From NCBI GenBank assembly GCA_023249255.1, contig JAHFCY010000053.1, positions 1,037-15,413 of the forward strand: a DNA stretch of 14,377 nt. Direction: 5' to 3'. The position numbers and the translations under genes are program-made. Below are positions 1 through 8,520 of this stretch, piece after piece (positions within the stretch are counted from its first letter, which is position 1; each line of letters opens with the position of its first letter). The notes beneath the pieces are model-generated. The model did no database searches and was not told where the DNA came from. It saw nothing but the letters and a program-made list of their open reading frames with translations. The DNA comes from Candidatus Lindowiibacteriota bacterium (GTDB lineage Bacteria; Lindowbacteria; 2-12-FULL-62-27).

Positions 1-3000
1 TATGAAAGCCCGTGGCCGAACGGAAAGAGCGGTTCGATTTTCCGCGCGTCGAAGTAACGATATCCGACGTAAATGCCTTCGGCGTAATGCACGACGAGAT
101 TTTCTCCGGGATAGTTTCCGTAAGCCGGGGACGACTCCCAGCTTTTCGGGATGGTCGTCGGTAGTTTTCCGGACGGATTGACCCGTCCGAAGAGGACGTT
201 CGAGATCGCGGCGCCGCCCTCTTCGCCGGGATACCACGCCTCCACGACAGCGGCCACCCGGTCGATCCAGCGGTTCATGAGGACAGGGCCGCCGTTGTTG
301 AGCACAACGACTGTATTCGGATTGGCACGAGCGACCGCGTCGATCAACTCGTCCTGCCCGGCAGGCAATGCGAGCGTGTCGCGGTCCCGGCCCTCGGTTT
401 CAAATCGATCGCTCAGTCCCGCGAAGACCACCGCGACGTCGGCCTCCTTCGCGGCCCGCACGGCCTCCCGGAGCCGGGCATCGGCGGCATCGACATGATG
501 CCAGCCCAGGCGCGCGATCGCGCCGCCCCAGTTCTCGTAGAACTCAACCTTGATCGCGTACCGCCGGCCCGCCTCAAGTGTCACGGTGGATTTCACGGCC
601 TCTTCCGCGTGGTCGCGCCAATTGTCGATGATCTGCCGGCCGTCAAGATAAACGCGACTGCCGTCGTCACTGCTTGCGCTGATCTCGTAGGGTCCTCCCC
701 TGGCGGGAGTCAGAAATCCGGTCCAGCGCGCGGAGAAACTGTCCGCCGGAATCTCCGGCGCGGGCGAGGGGCGGAAGGAGAAGTTGATCTGCGGATCGAT
801 CCGGACGAGCGTTGGCTCGCCCTGGAGGTACTGGTTGCTGAAGTATTCCGCGTGAAGTCCATGAACGCCGGGACCTCCGTCTGCAGGAGTGAGGAACTCC
901 GGTTCGATCGGACTGATCTCGCCTGCCGACTCCGCTCCGAGCGCATACACGATTTCCACCCGGTCTCCGACCAGAGCGCGGATGGCGTCCAGAGGCGCGA
1001 CGGCCCGCTCCGGCTCGACGTGCCCGCTGCCGCCGCCGTGAACCCGTGCCTGAGCGGCGTTGGGACCGATGACCGCTACGCGTTTTGTCGCGGCGAGGTC
1101 GATGGGAAGCGCCGCATGGTCGTTCTTGAGAAGCACCACGGCGTCTTCCGCGACCCGGCGCGCGACCTCGCGATGTTCCGGCGTGTTGATCATCGACGGA
1201 TCCGGATCAGACGGATGATCAAAGAGACCCAGAGTGAAGATCACGCGAAGGATATGTCGAACGTGCTCGTCGACCGTTGCCGTGTCGATCACGCCATTTT
1301 TGATTTCATTTGATATTTCGGCATTGAGGTGTTTCGGATCGGGCATTTCGATGTCGAGTCCGGCGTTGACGGTCGGGACGCGGCTGTGCACGCCGCCCCA
1401 GTCGGACATCACGATGCCGCGGAATCCCCAGCGATTCCTGAGCGTTTCGGTGAGGAGGTAGGGATTCTCGGCGCACCAGAATCCGTTCACTTTGTTGTAG
1501 GCGGACATCACCGCCAGACATCCCGCATCCTGGACCGCGGCTTTGAAGGCGGGAAAATATATTTCGTGGAGCGCGCGTTCGTCGATTTTGACGTCGACGT
1601 CCCCGCGGGTGTATTCCTGATTGTTGACGGCAAAGTGTTTGACCGTGGCCGCAACTCCCTTGCTCTGCACTCCGGTGATGTAGCCCACGGTGGTTCGGGC
1701 GGCCAGATAGGGGTCCTCGCCGAAACTTTCGAAGTTTCTTCCTCCGAGCGGCAGGCGGTGGATATTGACGCATGGTCCGAGGATGATGTTGCGGCCCTTG
1801 CCTTTGACCTCCTCGGCCAGCGCCTCTCCGAGTCGTTTGATCAAATCCGGATCCCACGTTGCGGCCATGGCCACGCCGGAGGGAAACGCCGTCGTGTGAT
1901 CCCACCTCACACCTTGAGGCCCGTCGGTCATCTTGAGTTCGGGAATACCGAGTCGCTCGACCGCGCGCGAGTTGAATCCGTTCTCGCGGCCGTTTCCGGC
2001 AAGGATACTTATTTTTTCATCGAGCGTCATGCGCGACAGCAAGTCGGATACCCGGGCCTCCACGTCGAAACCGGATTCTCGATACGGCGGATTCTCTTCC
2101 GCGTACGCGGGAGAGGCGGCGCCGAACAGGACCCCAATCGTTGATGCCGCGCTGTTGAATTCACCCTGCGACGCGCGGTAGTACGCTTCGACAAGTATTC
2201 TCCCGGCCGGCATGTCGAGCAATCGATCACGAAATTGCCGGGCGATCGTGAGAAGACCCATATCCGACACGTGGCGACTGATCAAACACGCCGCAAAGGA
2301 CTTTTTCGAATCGCGCGACGGCGCGGACGACCACTGGGGAGCCGCAAAGCCGCCCGGGTCGACGATCACGCCGTTGGCGACGCCGTCCATATCGCCGGGG
2401 CCGCCGTCTCTCAATGTTAGAGAGACAAGCGTGTCGCCGTCCAGGCCGGAAACGTCGGACGTCAGATCAATCCAGCGGGTGCGGGCCGAGTCCCACATCA
2501 GATATCTCGCCTCCTCGGGCAAGGGTTCGGGCAATTCGAACTGTACCGTGACGGCGCCGCCGATTTCGACGTGATCGATGGTGAATGCAAACAGCCCGAA
2601 CCGGAAATCGCTTTCGGGGTGCTGCGATTCGCCCGAGTCGCTCACTTCGTCTGTGTATTTGACTCCGGACAACGTCGCAATTCTTTCGCCGGAAGCGTCC
2701 TTCAATTTGAATTTGACGGGACGGGGGTCCGGCGCGTCGGCATTCGTTTTCAGTTTTTCTTTAACCGGCTCGATTTTTATTTTGTCGGGCATGGTTGTGA
2801 ATCGCCGGTCGTCGCTCCAGTCCGACCACTCACCCCTGCAATCACCGACCCGGGCGCGCCAAACCCAATCACGGCCTCCCGGCACGCTTCCCTTGGGCAG
2901 GCGAAGCTTCCTGACGCCCTCCTTCTCGGCCGTGATCCGGTTCACTTGCATGTGTTCGTTGTCGAATTGTCCGGACTCGTCAGTCACCTGCCACTCGGTG

Positions 3001-5027
3001 AAGCACTGCGAGTCGCCATCGAAGTCCGAGAAATCGCCAAGGGTCAGTTCTTCTTCTACGGCGTCGACAACCGCATTGTCCTCCGGCAGACGAAGCTCCG
3101 GCTTGCGGGGTTTGGCATTCGGTTTGGATACGGCCGTTTCGGTTGTCACGGGTTCGTCATCGATCGGCGCGACGGGCGTGTCGGACGGCCGCAAGTCCGC
3201 GTCGACGGATGCAACCACGACTTCGGCCGGCGTGTCGTTTGCCGGTTTGGGTTCACGGATCGTCACGGTGGCGCCTTCAACCGGCGCGCCGGAAACCGTG
3301 AATGGAAACGCCCCGGTGGCGGTCACATCCGCGGCCGAGTTGATATTCGCGGTAAAAGTCCGGCCTGCCTCCGGAGTTTTTGAAAACGAACAGGTGACCA
3401 CCAGATCGACCGGCACGTTCGGCGCGAGAGCAACGTTCAATTCGGAAAACCGGGCCGTGCCGTTGTCGGACAGAAACGTGGATGATCCAAGGGGTCGATC
3501 TCCATGGCCGTCGCCGTCCACGTCCTCATACAGCCGGACGGCAGATACGCCGGACACGTCGTCGCCGCTGCCGGATGCGGTCACGGTCAGGGAGGTCAGG
3601 ATACCGGAGTCCGTCGGGAACAATCGAGCCTGCAGCATCGGGACGTCCGATTCCGGAGCGCCGGCCGTCTGTTCGGACGGGCTGTTGACGCCGCGGGACA
3701 GGATGAGTTCCGGAATCCCAAATTCCGGTTTTTCCAGAATGGCGCGCATATCGTAGAGAGAAAATCCCCACGGCGTGCCGCGCTCAAGACCGAGCATCCG
3801 GACAAACCGGGCACGCTGGTGTCCGACGTCAAGCCACTCGGTTCCGCCGGCGCCGGACGCGACGCGCTTCACGGGAAACCAGTCGGTCCCGTCGTTCGAT
3901 ATGTCGATCTCATATCGTTTGCCGTACGCCGCTTCCCAGTTGAGTTGAAGTTGATTGAAAGCGACCGGATTTTGAAAATCGACGTAAATCCACTGCAGAT
4001 CGCTGAACTCCGAACTCCATCGCGTGGCGGGATCATTGTCAATGGCCCGCAACGGCTCAAGCCCGGGACCTTCCGTGGACGACGCAACAGCCCGGGGCCC
4101 CGAATCAGAATCCTCCGCAACAACATGCCCCCGGACTTGAAACTCGTAGAGGGAATACCCCCACGGCGTGGCGCGCTCGATCCCGCGCATTTTCACGTAC
4201 CGCGCCGTCTGCGGCCCGATCTGAAGAAAATCTGTCCCGCCGGCCCCGTCCATGACCTCTGTGACAGATTTCCATGCAAGCGCGTCGGATGAAACGTCAA
4301 TGCCATATTTTTTCGCGTACGCCGCCTCCCACGTCAAAACCACCTGGTCGAATACCTGCGGCGCGCCCAGATCGATATAAATCCATTCAGTATCTGAAAA
4401 ATTTGAACTCCATCGAGTCGCGGTGTTACCGTCGACGGCCTGTCCGGCGGCAAGGTCAGGCCGCTCATCCGATGAGGACACGGCCTTGGGATATCCGGCG
4501 GGAGGATTCGCATGAGGATCCGAAAGCACTTCGATCTCGGCAACCTCATATCCCTGCGATGAGGAACTCTCATATCCAACGAGGCTGATATACCGCGCGG
4601 ACTGGGAACCAACGTCGATTGTTTCCGCGCCGCCGGCGCCGTGAAAATTAGACGCCAAGACCCGCCAGGTTTTATCGTCATCAGAGACGTGAATCCGCCA
4701 CGATCTGGCATAGACGTCTCCCCATAGAATCCGGACCCGGTTGAACGGCACGGGATTTTGAAAATAGATGGTAATCCACTGGAGTTGAAGACTTGCGGAA
4801 GGCCGGTTAGCCGGATCAAATGCCGGCCTCCAGAACGTCGCGCGGTCTCCATCGATTGCGTTGGAAGGTCCATAACCCGCGCCGGACGTGGATGAAGCAT
4901 AGACAGACGGCGGGTCGGACGCGGACGCGGAATCCGGTGTCCGAGCGGCAATCAGGATTAAGACAAAGACGGGAATGAAGAACAGGGAATAACGTGGAGG
5001 AACATTCAAGTATGGAAGCGCTCTCAT
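1..5027 (-). CDS. Multidomain surface GH3 beta-glucosidase with discoidin, anchor-U, CFI-box-like and PA14 domains (3' end off window)
   Basis: Exported glycoside hydrolase family 3 enzyme, predicted to cleave terminal beta-linked glucose (or a similar sugar) from oligosaccharides at the cell surface. One frame is open from ATG 5027 to the left edge (1675 codons). An N-terminal hydrophobic segment (residues 14-27) acts as signal peptide or anchor. Domains: three F5/8C discoidin modules (about 32-165, 175-298, 305-428), an Ig-like region (about 435-585), a linker, an FN3-like domain (about 644-765), a choice-of-anchor U domain ending in [20 protein letters not shown] (874-893), and a CFI-box-like segment (C914 to Y950). 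The GH3 part starts near E977, with substrate-site D1035, nucleophile D1209 in MSDWGG, a PA14 insert (about 1383-1508) and likely acid/base E1545 in FETEGRDR. The window ends at FPFGHGLSY, so the final FN3-like domain is missing. The start has only a distant GGAGAG (5041-5046). Family assignment is firm; substrate is unknown. Confidence 0.95.
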   Translation of the reverse strand, partial: MRALPYLNVPPRYSLFFIPVFVLILIAARTPDSASASDPPSVYASSTSGAGYGPSNAIDGDRATFWRPAFDPANRPSASLQLQWITIYFQNPVPFNRVRILWGDVYARSWRIHVSDDDKTWRVLASNFHGAGGAETIDVGSQSARYISLVGYESSSSQGYEVAEIEVLSDPHANPPAGYPKAVSSSDERPDLAAGQAVDGNTATRWSSNFSDTEWIYIDLGAPQVFDQVVLTWEAAYAKKYGIDVSSDALAWKSVTEVMDGAGGTDFLQIGPQTARYVKMRGIERATPWGYSLYEFQVRGHVVAEDSDSGPRAVASSTEGPGLEPLRAIDNDPATRWSSEFSDLQWIYVDFQNPVAFNQLQLNWEAAYGKRYEIDISNDGTDWFPVKRVASGAGGTEWLDVGHQRARFVRMLGLERGTPWGFSLYDMRAILEKPEFGIPELILSRGVNSPSEQTAGAPESDVPMLQARLFPTDSGILTSLTVTASGSGDDVSGVSAVRLYEDVDGDGHGDRPLGSSTFLSDNGTARFSELNVALAPNVPVDLVVTCSFSKTPEAGRTFTANINSAADVTATGAFPFTVSGAPVEGATVTIREPKPANDTPAEVVVASVDADLRPSDTPVAPIDDEPVTTETAVSKPNAKPRKPELRLPEDNAVVDAVEEELTLGDFSDFDGDSQCFTEWQVTDESGQFDNEHMQVNRITAEKEGVRKLRLPKGSVPGGRDWVWRARVGDCRGEWSDWSDDRRFTTMPDKIKIEPVKEKLKTNADAPDPRPVKFKLKDASGERIATLSGVKYTDEVSDSGESQHPESDFRFGLFAFTIDHVEIGGAVTVQFELPEPLPEEARYLMWDSARTRWIDLTSDVSGLDGDTLVSLTLRDGGPGDMDGVANGVIVDPGGFAAPQWSSAPSRDSKKSFAACLISRHVSDMGLLTIARQFRDRLLDMPAGRILVEAYYRASQGEFNSAASTIGVLFGAASPAYAEENPPYRESGFDVEARVSDLLSRMTLDEKISILAGNGRENGFNSRAVERLGIPELKMTDGPQGVRWDHTTAFPSGVAMAATWDPDLIKRLGEALAEEVKGKGRNIILGPCVNIHRLPLGGRNFESFGEDPYLAARTTVGYITGVQSKGVAATVKHFAVNNQEYTRGDVDVKIDERALHEIYFPAFKAAVQDAGCLAVMSAYNKVNGFWCAENPYLLTETLRNRWGFRGIVMSDWGGVHSRVPTVNAGLDIEMPDPKHLNAEISNEIKNGVIDTATVDEHVRHILRVIFTLGLFDHPSDPDPSMINTPEHREVARRVAEDAVVLLKNDHAALPIDLAATKRVAVIGPNAAQARVHGGGSGHVEPERAVAPLDAIRALVGDRVEIVYALGAESAGEISPIEPEFLTPADGGPGVHGLHAEYFSNQYLQGEPTLVRIDPQINFSFRPSPAPEIPADSFSARWTGFLTPARGGPYEISASSDDGSRVYLDGRQIIDNWRDHAEEAVKSTVTLEAGRRYAIKVEFYENWGGAIARLGWHHVDAADARLREAVRAAKEADVAVVFAGLSDRFETEGRDRDTLALPAGQDELIDAVARANPNTVVVLNNGGPVLMNRWIDRVAAVVEAWYPGEEGGAAISNVLFGRVNPSGKLPTTIPKSWESSPAYGNYPGENLVVHYAEGIYVGYRYFDARKIEPLFPFGHGLS
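3744..4514 (-). repeat. Tandem duplicated discoidin modules inside the GH3 gene
   Basis: Discoidin modules 2 and 3 of the glucosidase are close copies with a period of 393 bp (131 codons). For example, the TCGTAGAG-start segments at 3751 and 4144 align, as do the protein blocks ATRWSS, WEAAY, GAGGT, and TPWGYSLY versus TPWGFSLY. The first module (residues about 32-165) is clearly more divergent. This points to a relatively recent in-frame tandem duplication of a carbohydrate- or surface-binding module. F5/8C domains commonly bind galactose-type sugars or polyanions; the ligand here cannot be read from sequence. Confidence 0.8.
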
Positions 5028-5222
5028 ATTCTTAGTTTCTCTCTCCAACCTGCCGATGTCAAGGCCGAATTTTCTCTGATCGGGGACATACAACTGATCA
5101 TCGCAACCCCGGCGGGCCGCCACCCAATCCGACAGTGTGACTTAGTCCATGACCAAAGATTGTCGCTTTGAGCGTGAGATCAACATCGCGCGCCAAGTCG
5201 CATTCATCAGAGCCAACGCCTT
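5028..5222 (-). other. 195-bp intergenic gap before the GH3 gene
   Basis: This is the only clear gene-free gap in the window. On the minus strand it holds an exact TTGACA (5057-5062) but no convincing -10 box at 16-18 bp. It also holds a short GC-rich palindromic patch (GGCGGCCCGCC, near 5115) that is too tight to form a good terminator, and a distant GGAGAG 13 bp before the GH3 ATG. The GH3 gene may be read from here or by read-through from the upstream operon; the sequence does not decide. Confidence 0.4.
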
Positions 5223-6431
5223 TCAGAATTGATACGGGCTGGCTTTTCGAATGCCGGGAGATACGATTTTAGGGCTTGATTTCGTCACGGGACGGGTTTC
5301 TTTCTTGTCCGAGGAATTTTCGGATGACGAATCGTCCACGGGGACAGCAACGGAAGGAGGCGGAGCGGACGCGGACGGGGGCTGTTTGTCAGTTCCGGAA
5401 GCTCGCGATTTGGTCTGTTTGGGGGCTGGGGCCTCTCCATATATAATAGTGGCGCCGGAGTGATCCAGCCAAGGGGGAGTCTGGAGCATACGGGGGTATT
5501 GCGCCGGGGGAAGGGAGGAATGCCGGGTCAGTGAAAGTTTGAACATATTTCCCACGTCCGTCTGTTGAATGGCGACATCAATTTTTCCAAACCAGGTTTT
5601 CAGAAAAAATCCGAGTCCGCGGCCGTTGATGACGGGAATCGCGGCTGCCTGGGCCAACACAAACCGCATGCCAAAACTTTCGGTGAATTTGTACGTCCCG
5701 GCGACGCTCCAGAATCCCTTGATCCGGCTGGGCCATCCCACCACGATGTCAAGCGCCATGTTGCCTCGCGCCGGAGATTTGACGTGGACGCCGAAAAGTT
5801 GGGTCATCGGCAAGTCGCCCTCATGGCCGGGCAGGCTGACGTCCGGACCGATATTTTTCAGTCCATACGAAAAGCGAACGATTTCGCCAGGCCGATAAAT
5901 GAGGCCAAGATCGACGGCCGCGCCAAGGCCATTTCCGCCCGGCGACTGCAGGAAATATCCGTGGAATGCGGCACCGGCTGACAGGCGAGAGAACAGGTAT
6001 CCGCCGGTCGCGATCGATCCTGCAAACAGGGATGCGCCGTCAAATTTTTTGTCGCCGGAAGCGCCTGGCGCGATGGGAAAATTGGACGTGAGACCGTCAA
6101 ACCGGAACGTCAGGGGCAGTCCGCGGCGGCCGGGATTGAAATATCCGGCGTGGAGATTGAATCCGCCGGAATTGGAGCCGACACCCGCGTCCATTTCACG
6201 GTATCGCACATGGACAATACCGGCCGGATTGGTCCAGACGATCGATCCGAGATCTTCCGCACCGGCGGCCGATATGCCGATGCCGGCAGCGCCGGATGGC
6301 GCAAAAAGGAGAGTCGGGGTCGGCGGCGGCGGCGCGGCGAAAGCGGATGAAGATGAGAAAAGATAAGCCACACACAGACACAGACAGGCACGCACAGACA
6401 CGAACAGTTTATTCCTATGACACGTCTTCAT
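5223..6431 (-). CDS. Short PorV/PorQ-like outer-membrane beta-barrel protein with Pro/Ser-rich tail
   Basis: Predicted outer-membrane barrel of 402 residues. From ATG 6431 the protein begins with a typical signal peptide (MKTCHRNK, hydrophobic core, cleavage after SSSSAFA at residue 32). It then shows the PorV-family hallmark W66-TNPAGI, followed by alternating beta-strand sequence rich in Gly, Phe and Tyr to about residue 320. The last 70 or so residues are Pro/Ser/Lys-rich and low in complexity, unlike a usual barrel end, and finish in YQF. The frame is open further upstream: ATG 6548 overlaps the protease stop (ATGA) and would add 39 residues before the signal peptide; ATG 6518 would add 29. 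The signal peptide favours 6431, although its ribosome-binding site is weak. PorV proteins work with type IX secretion; whether this paralogue does so is inference. Confidence 0.8.
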   Translation of the reverse strand: MKTCHRNKLFVSVRACLCLCVAYLFSSSSAFAAPPPPTPTLLFAPSGAAGIGISAAGAEDLGSIVWTNPAGIVHVRYREMDAGVGSNSGGFNLHAGYFNPGRRGLPLTFRFDGLTSNFPIAPGASGDKKFDGASLFAGSIATGGYLFSRLSAGAAFHGYFLQSPGGNGLGAAVDLGLIYRPGEIVRFSYGLKNIGPDVSLPGHEGDLPMTQLFGVHVKSPARGNMALDIVVGWPSRIKGFWSVAGTYKFTESFGMRFVLAQAAAIPVINGRGLGFFLKTWFGKIDVAIQQTDVGNMFKLSLTRHSSLPPAQYPRMLQTPPWLDHSGATIIYGEAPAPKQTKSRASGTDKQPPSASAPPPSVAVPVDDSSSENSSDKKETRPVTKSSPKIVSPGIRKASPYQF

Positions 6432-6472
6432 CCTGTCTGTGGTGGTGGGGATCTGTGGGTGTCTGTCTGTGG
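6368..6472 (-). repeat. CAGACA-rich inverted repeat around the start codon of the second barrel gene
   Basis: On the plus strand CACAGACAGG (6379-6388) is exactly complementary to CCTGTCTGTG (6432-6441), which abuts the ATG at 6429-6431. Outer arms 6368-6387 and 6453-6472 match as an inverted repeat at 17 of 20 positions. In the mRNA the bases just before the start could therefore pair with the signal-peptide coding region. The arms are low-complexity CAGACA-type sequence, so slippage could also explain them. Confidence 0.55.
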
Positions 6473-6502
6473 TTCCAAGGGTTAATCCATTTTTGAGGCG
6501 GG

Positions 6503-6532
6503 ATCGAATGTATTTCATCGGACGCGGCCCCA
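6503..6532 (-). repeat. 30-bp direct repeat, copy in the protease/second-barrel junction
   Basis: Matches 8491-8520 at 28 of 30 bases, including a perfect 20-mer that reads TGGGGCCGCGTCCGATGAAA on the coding strand. It lies just after the protease stop, inside the possible leader of the second barrel gene, and contains ATG 6518. The other copy spans the end of the first barrel gene and the ATG of the protease. It looks like a duplicated gene-junction fragment. Confidence 0.8.
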
Positions 6533-6544
6533 CTACATCTATAT

Positions 6545-8506
6545 TCATTTGCGCGCTCCTGTCGGATCGTCGCATTCAGTAAGCGCCATGCTTAATATTC
6601 TGCGCGTAACGGAAAAATCCAGGAGTTTGTCGCGGACACAGCGGACCCACGCCGCAACCCGAGGCCATGGCGCCAACAGGCGGCCGATGACGCACGTTTG
6701 GGGCGGCGTGATTTTCTCGTTGACGCTGATCGTACTCAAAGGACTGGTAAAATCGACCACTAAGGACGCCGAAGAACTCATACTCATCCCCTTGATCGCC
6801 GCGATGGGGTTGGCCGTGTCAAAATAAGAGAGCATCGAAGGAGTCGTGTTGTAAGCGTAGATGGATTTGCCGCATGCCGCCCAAGGCTGGCAGGAAGTCA
6901 CGTACCAATTCGCCTCCGAATAGTCGGCCTCAACCAGGTCCACGCGGTTGTGGCCGGACAACCAAGGTCCCAACCAATAGCTGTTGACGTCATTCGACGC
7001 GATTGATCCGACCGTATTGTCAATATGCCAGATGAGGATTCCCGCGGCAGGCAATGCTTCAAAAGCAGAGGCCGCCGGATAGCGCGCTTCGATCAGAAAA
7101 TATTCTGTGGGCGCCGTGTCGGCATAAATCTTGTACATCGTCGCCGCTTTTTCAGCCGGCTCCAAGTTTACGTTGGTCACGCCGGAGCTGGCGGTGACGA
7201 CGTTGGCCCATCCAAGGTATTCCCTGTCCCATGCTCCAAGCCACGACGGGCTGTCGCCCAATGGACTGCCGTTCCAATTCCCCGTCGCCATCAAATCCCA
7301 TTTACCCGTGCCAGCATATCCCGTCCAAGTCCCATAGAGATCGGGGAGTCCAAGCATGTGTCCAAATTCGTGGGTCACCACTCCGAATGAGACGGCGGTT
7401 TCCCCAAGAACATCCACTCCGCCGTCAAGCGCCGCAAGAACGTGGTAATATGGCAGACTGTCGGACACGAAACTGCAGACTTTGGCGCCGCCGCAGACAA
7501 CAGAGTACGAAAACGTGTCCGACGAGGATTCCGTCTGGCCCAAAGAGAAGACGATTTTCAACGTATACAGGCAGGTGTCACCGCCGCCCAGGGTCAGCAC
7601 GCATTTGACCGAGATAGTTTCATACAAATCCGCCGAGTCGGTCTGAAACTCATATTTGCAACCGCTGCCGCTGATCCCAACGCGATCCGTGTCGCTGCCG
7701 CATCCCAATTTCAGAAGGTAAGCGCCTTTTTGAAAATACGAATGGATATCCCCGCTCAACAGCGTCAATTCATTTCCGGTCCCGGCATGTAGAATCATCA
7801 ATCCATCATAATTGCTGAAATTTACCGCGCCCTGGATTTGTTGTTTGACGTCGTACAAAATCCAGTCGGTTGTGAACGACAGCGTGTAGGAATCCAGCGT
7901 ATAGGGGAGACAGACGGTTGAGTCGAACACATCCACATTCAGGGCGAGGTTGCCGTAGGACACCGCCGCGTAGTAATCGGAGACGCGCCGCATCAATTTT
8001 TTCGCGCGATCGACCACTTCCGATTTTGATCCTGAAAACAGGCCGATGCCGGTGACAAGGGAGTTTGTTTCAGGCTTGAATTGAACCGGGACAACCAGTA
8101 TTTTTGCGGTGGACGTGGGACGGACAAAGGTATCCGGCGCCTGAAAGGGATTCCCTGTTTTTGCGGAAATGATCGACCACAAATTTCCTATGTCCGCTTT
8201 ACAACTACGCGGCACCGTATCCCTTGAATTCCATATCCGTTCGGCCAGAGGAGGAGACATTCCCTGATTCCGTCCAGCGCGGGGTTGAGCGGTCGGACCT
8301 GATTCCGGAAATCCACGTGGCCACCACGGCGCGGCGCGGCGGGGACCCGTATCAGCGCCTCCTAAGATTTGATGCATGGACGGTGGAAAGGGAACGGCGG
8401 ATGCCGAAAGCACAATGCCGCTGCTCAGGAGCCAGATCAGACAGACCACCAGCCAATTAAAATGTTTCGTCAGGGCAGGCGGCACGACGAATCGAATTTG
8501 TTTCAT
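6545..8506 (-). CDS. Exported M6-family (immune inhibitor A-like) zinc metalloprotease
   Basis: Secreted zinc endopeptidase of 653 residues. Start ATG 8506 overlaps the stop of the upstream barrel gene (ATGA) and opens directly into a signal peptide (MKQIRF, hydrophobic segment 20-37, cleavage near ASA). A pro-region follows, then the M6 opening strand (KILVVPVQF). The zinc motif is H379-EFGH-383 with the third ligand D389 in HExxHxxGxxD, and a Met-turn WDLM406 follows. M6 enzymes such as immune inhibitor A and PrtV degrade host or environmental proteins. An insert at about 262-350, between the usual beta-strand and the HExxH helix, holds six cysteines (269, 283, 302, 312, 338, 344). The tail from C605 (CVIGRLL, then VRDKLLD) resembles the CFI-box of the neighbouring glucosidase and may be a sorting signal. 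No FlgD-like tail is present. Upstream in-frame codons to 8698 are Arg-rich shadow and are excluded. Confidence 0.93.
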   Translation of the reverse strand: MKQIRFVVPPALTKHFNWLVVCLIWLLSSGIVLSASAVPFPPSMHQILGGADTGPRRAAPWWPRGFPESGPTAQPRAGRNQGMSPPLAERIWNSRDTVPRSCKADIGNLWSIISAKTGNPFQAPDTFVRPTSTAKILVVPVQFKPETNSLVTGIGLFSGSKSEVVDRAKKLMRRVSDYYAAVSYGNLALNVDVFDSTVCLPYTLDSYTLSFTTDWILYDVKQQIQGAVNFSNYDGLMILHAGTGNELTLLSGDIHSYFQKGAYLLKLGCGSDTDRVGISGSGCKYEFQTDSADLYETISVKCVLTLGGGDTCLYTLKIVFSLGQTESSSDTFSYSVVCGGAKVCSFVSDSLPYYHVLAALDGGVDVLGETAVSFGVVTHEFGHMLGLPDLYGTWTGYAGTGKWDLMATGNWNGSPLGDSPSWLGAWDREYLGWANVVTASSGVTNVNLEPAEKAATMYKIYADTAPTEYFLIEARYPAASAFEALPAAGILIWHIDNTVGSIASNDVNSYWLGPWLSGHNRVDLVEADYSEANWYVTSCQPWAACGKSIYAYNTTPSMLSYFDTANPIAAIKGMSMSSSASLVVDFTSPLSTISVNEKITPPQTCVIGRLLAPWPRVAAWVRCVRDKLLDFSVTRRILSMALTECDDPTGARK

Positions 8507-8520
8507 CGGACGCGGCCCCA
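8491..8520 (-). repeat. 30-bp direct repeat, copy at the barrel/protease junction
   Basis: Partner of 6503-6532 (28 of 30 identical). Here it encodes the last residues of the first barrel protein (WGRVR), its stop, and the first codons of the protease (MKQIR). Both copies keep ATGAAA in the same relative place, so the repeat carries a translation start. Confidence 0.8.

Noticed and set aside
2097-2212. Separate start for the GH3 enzyme at M939, with AYA as its own signal cleavage site
   Set aside because: The frame is continuous with the upstream domains, the 38 residues from M939 have no basic start and only a weak hydrophobic patch, and no ribosome-binding site was seen. A fusion is the simpler reading.
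2571-3756. Long plus-strand open frames (270 and 392 codons)
   Set aside because: They lie opposite the GH3 gene, overlap each other in different frames, and give low-complexity, unfamiliar protein. The minus-strand frame shows clear domains.
5034-5062. TTGACA at 5057-5062 as a promoter for the GH3 gene
   Set aside because: The -35 match is exact, but the bases 17 bp away read GAAACT, and the better-looking TAAGAA is 22 bp away and runs into the start codon.
5105-5125. GC-rich palindromic patch as terminator after the second barrel gene
   Set aside because: The palindrome leaves almost no loop and no T-run follows on the minus strand.
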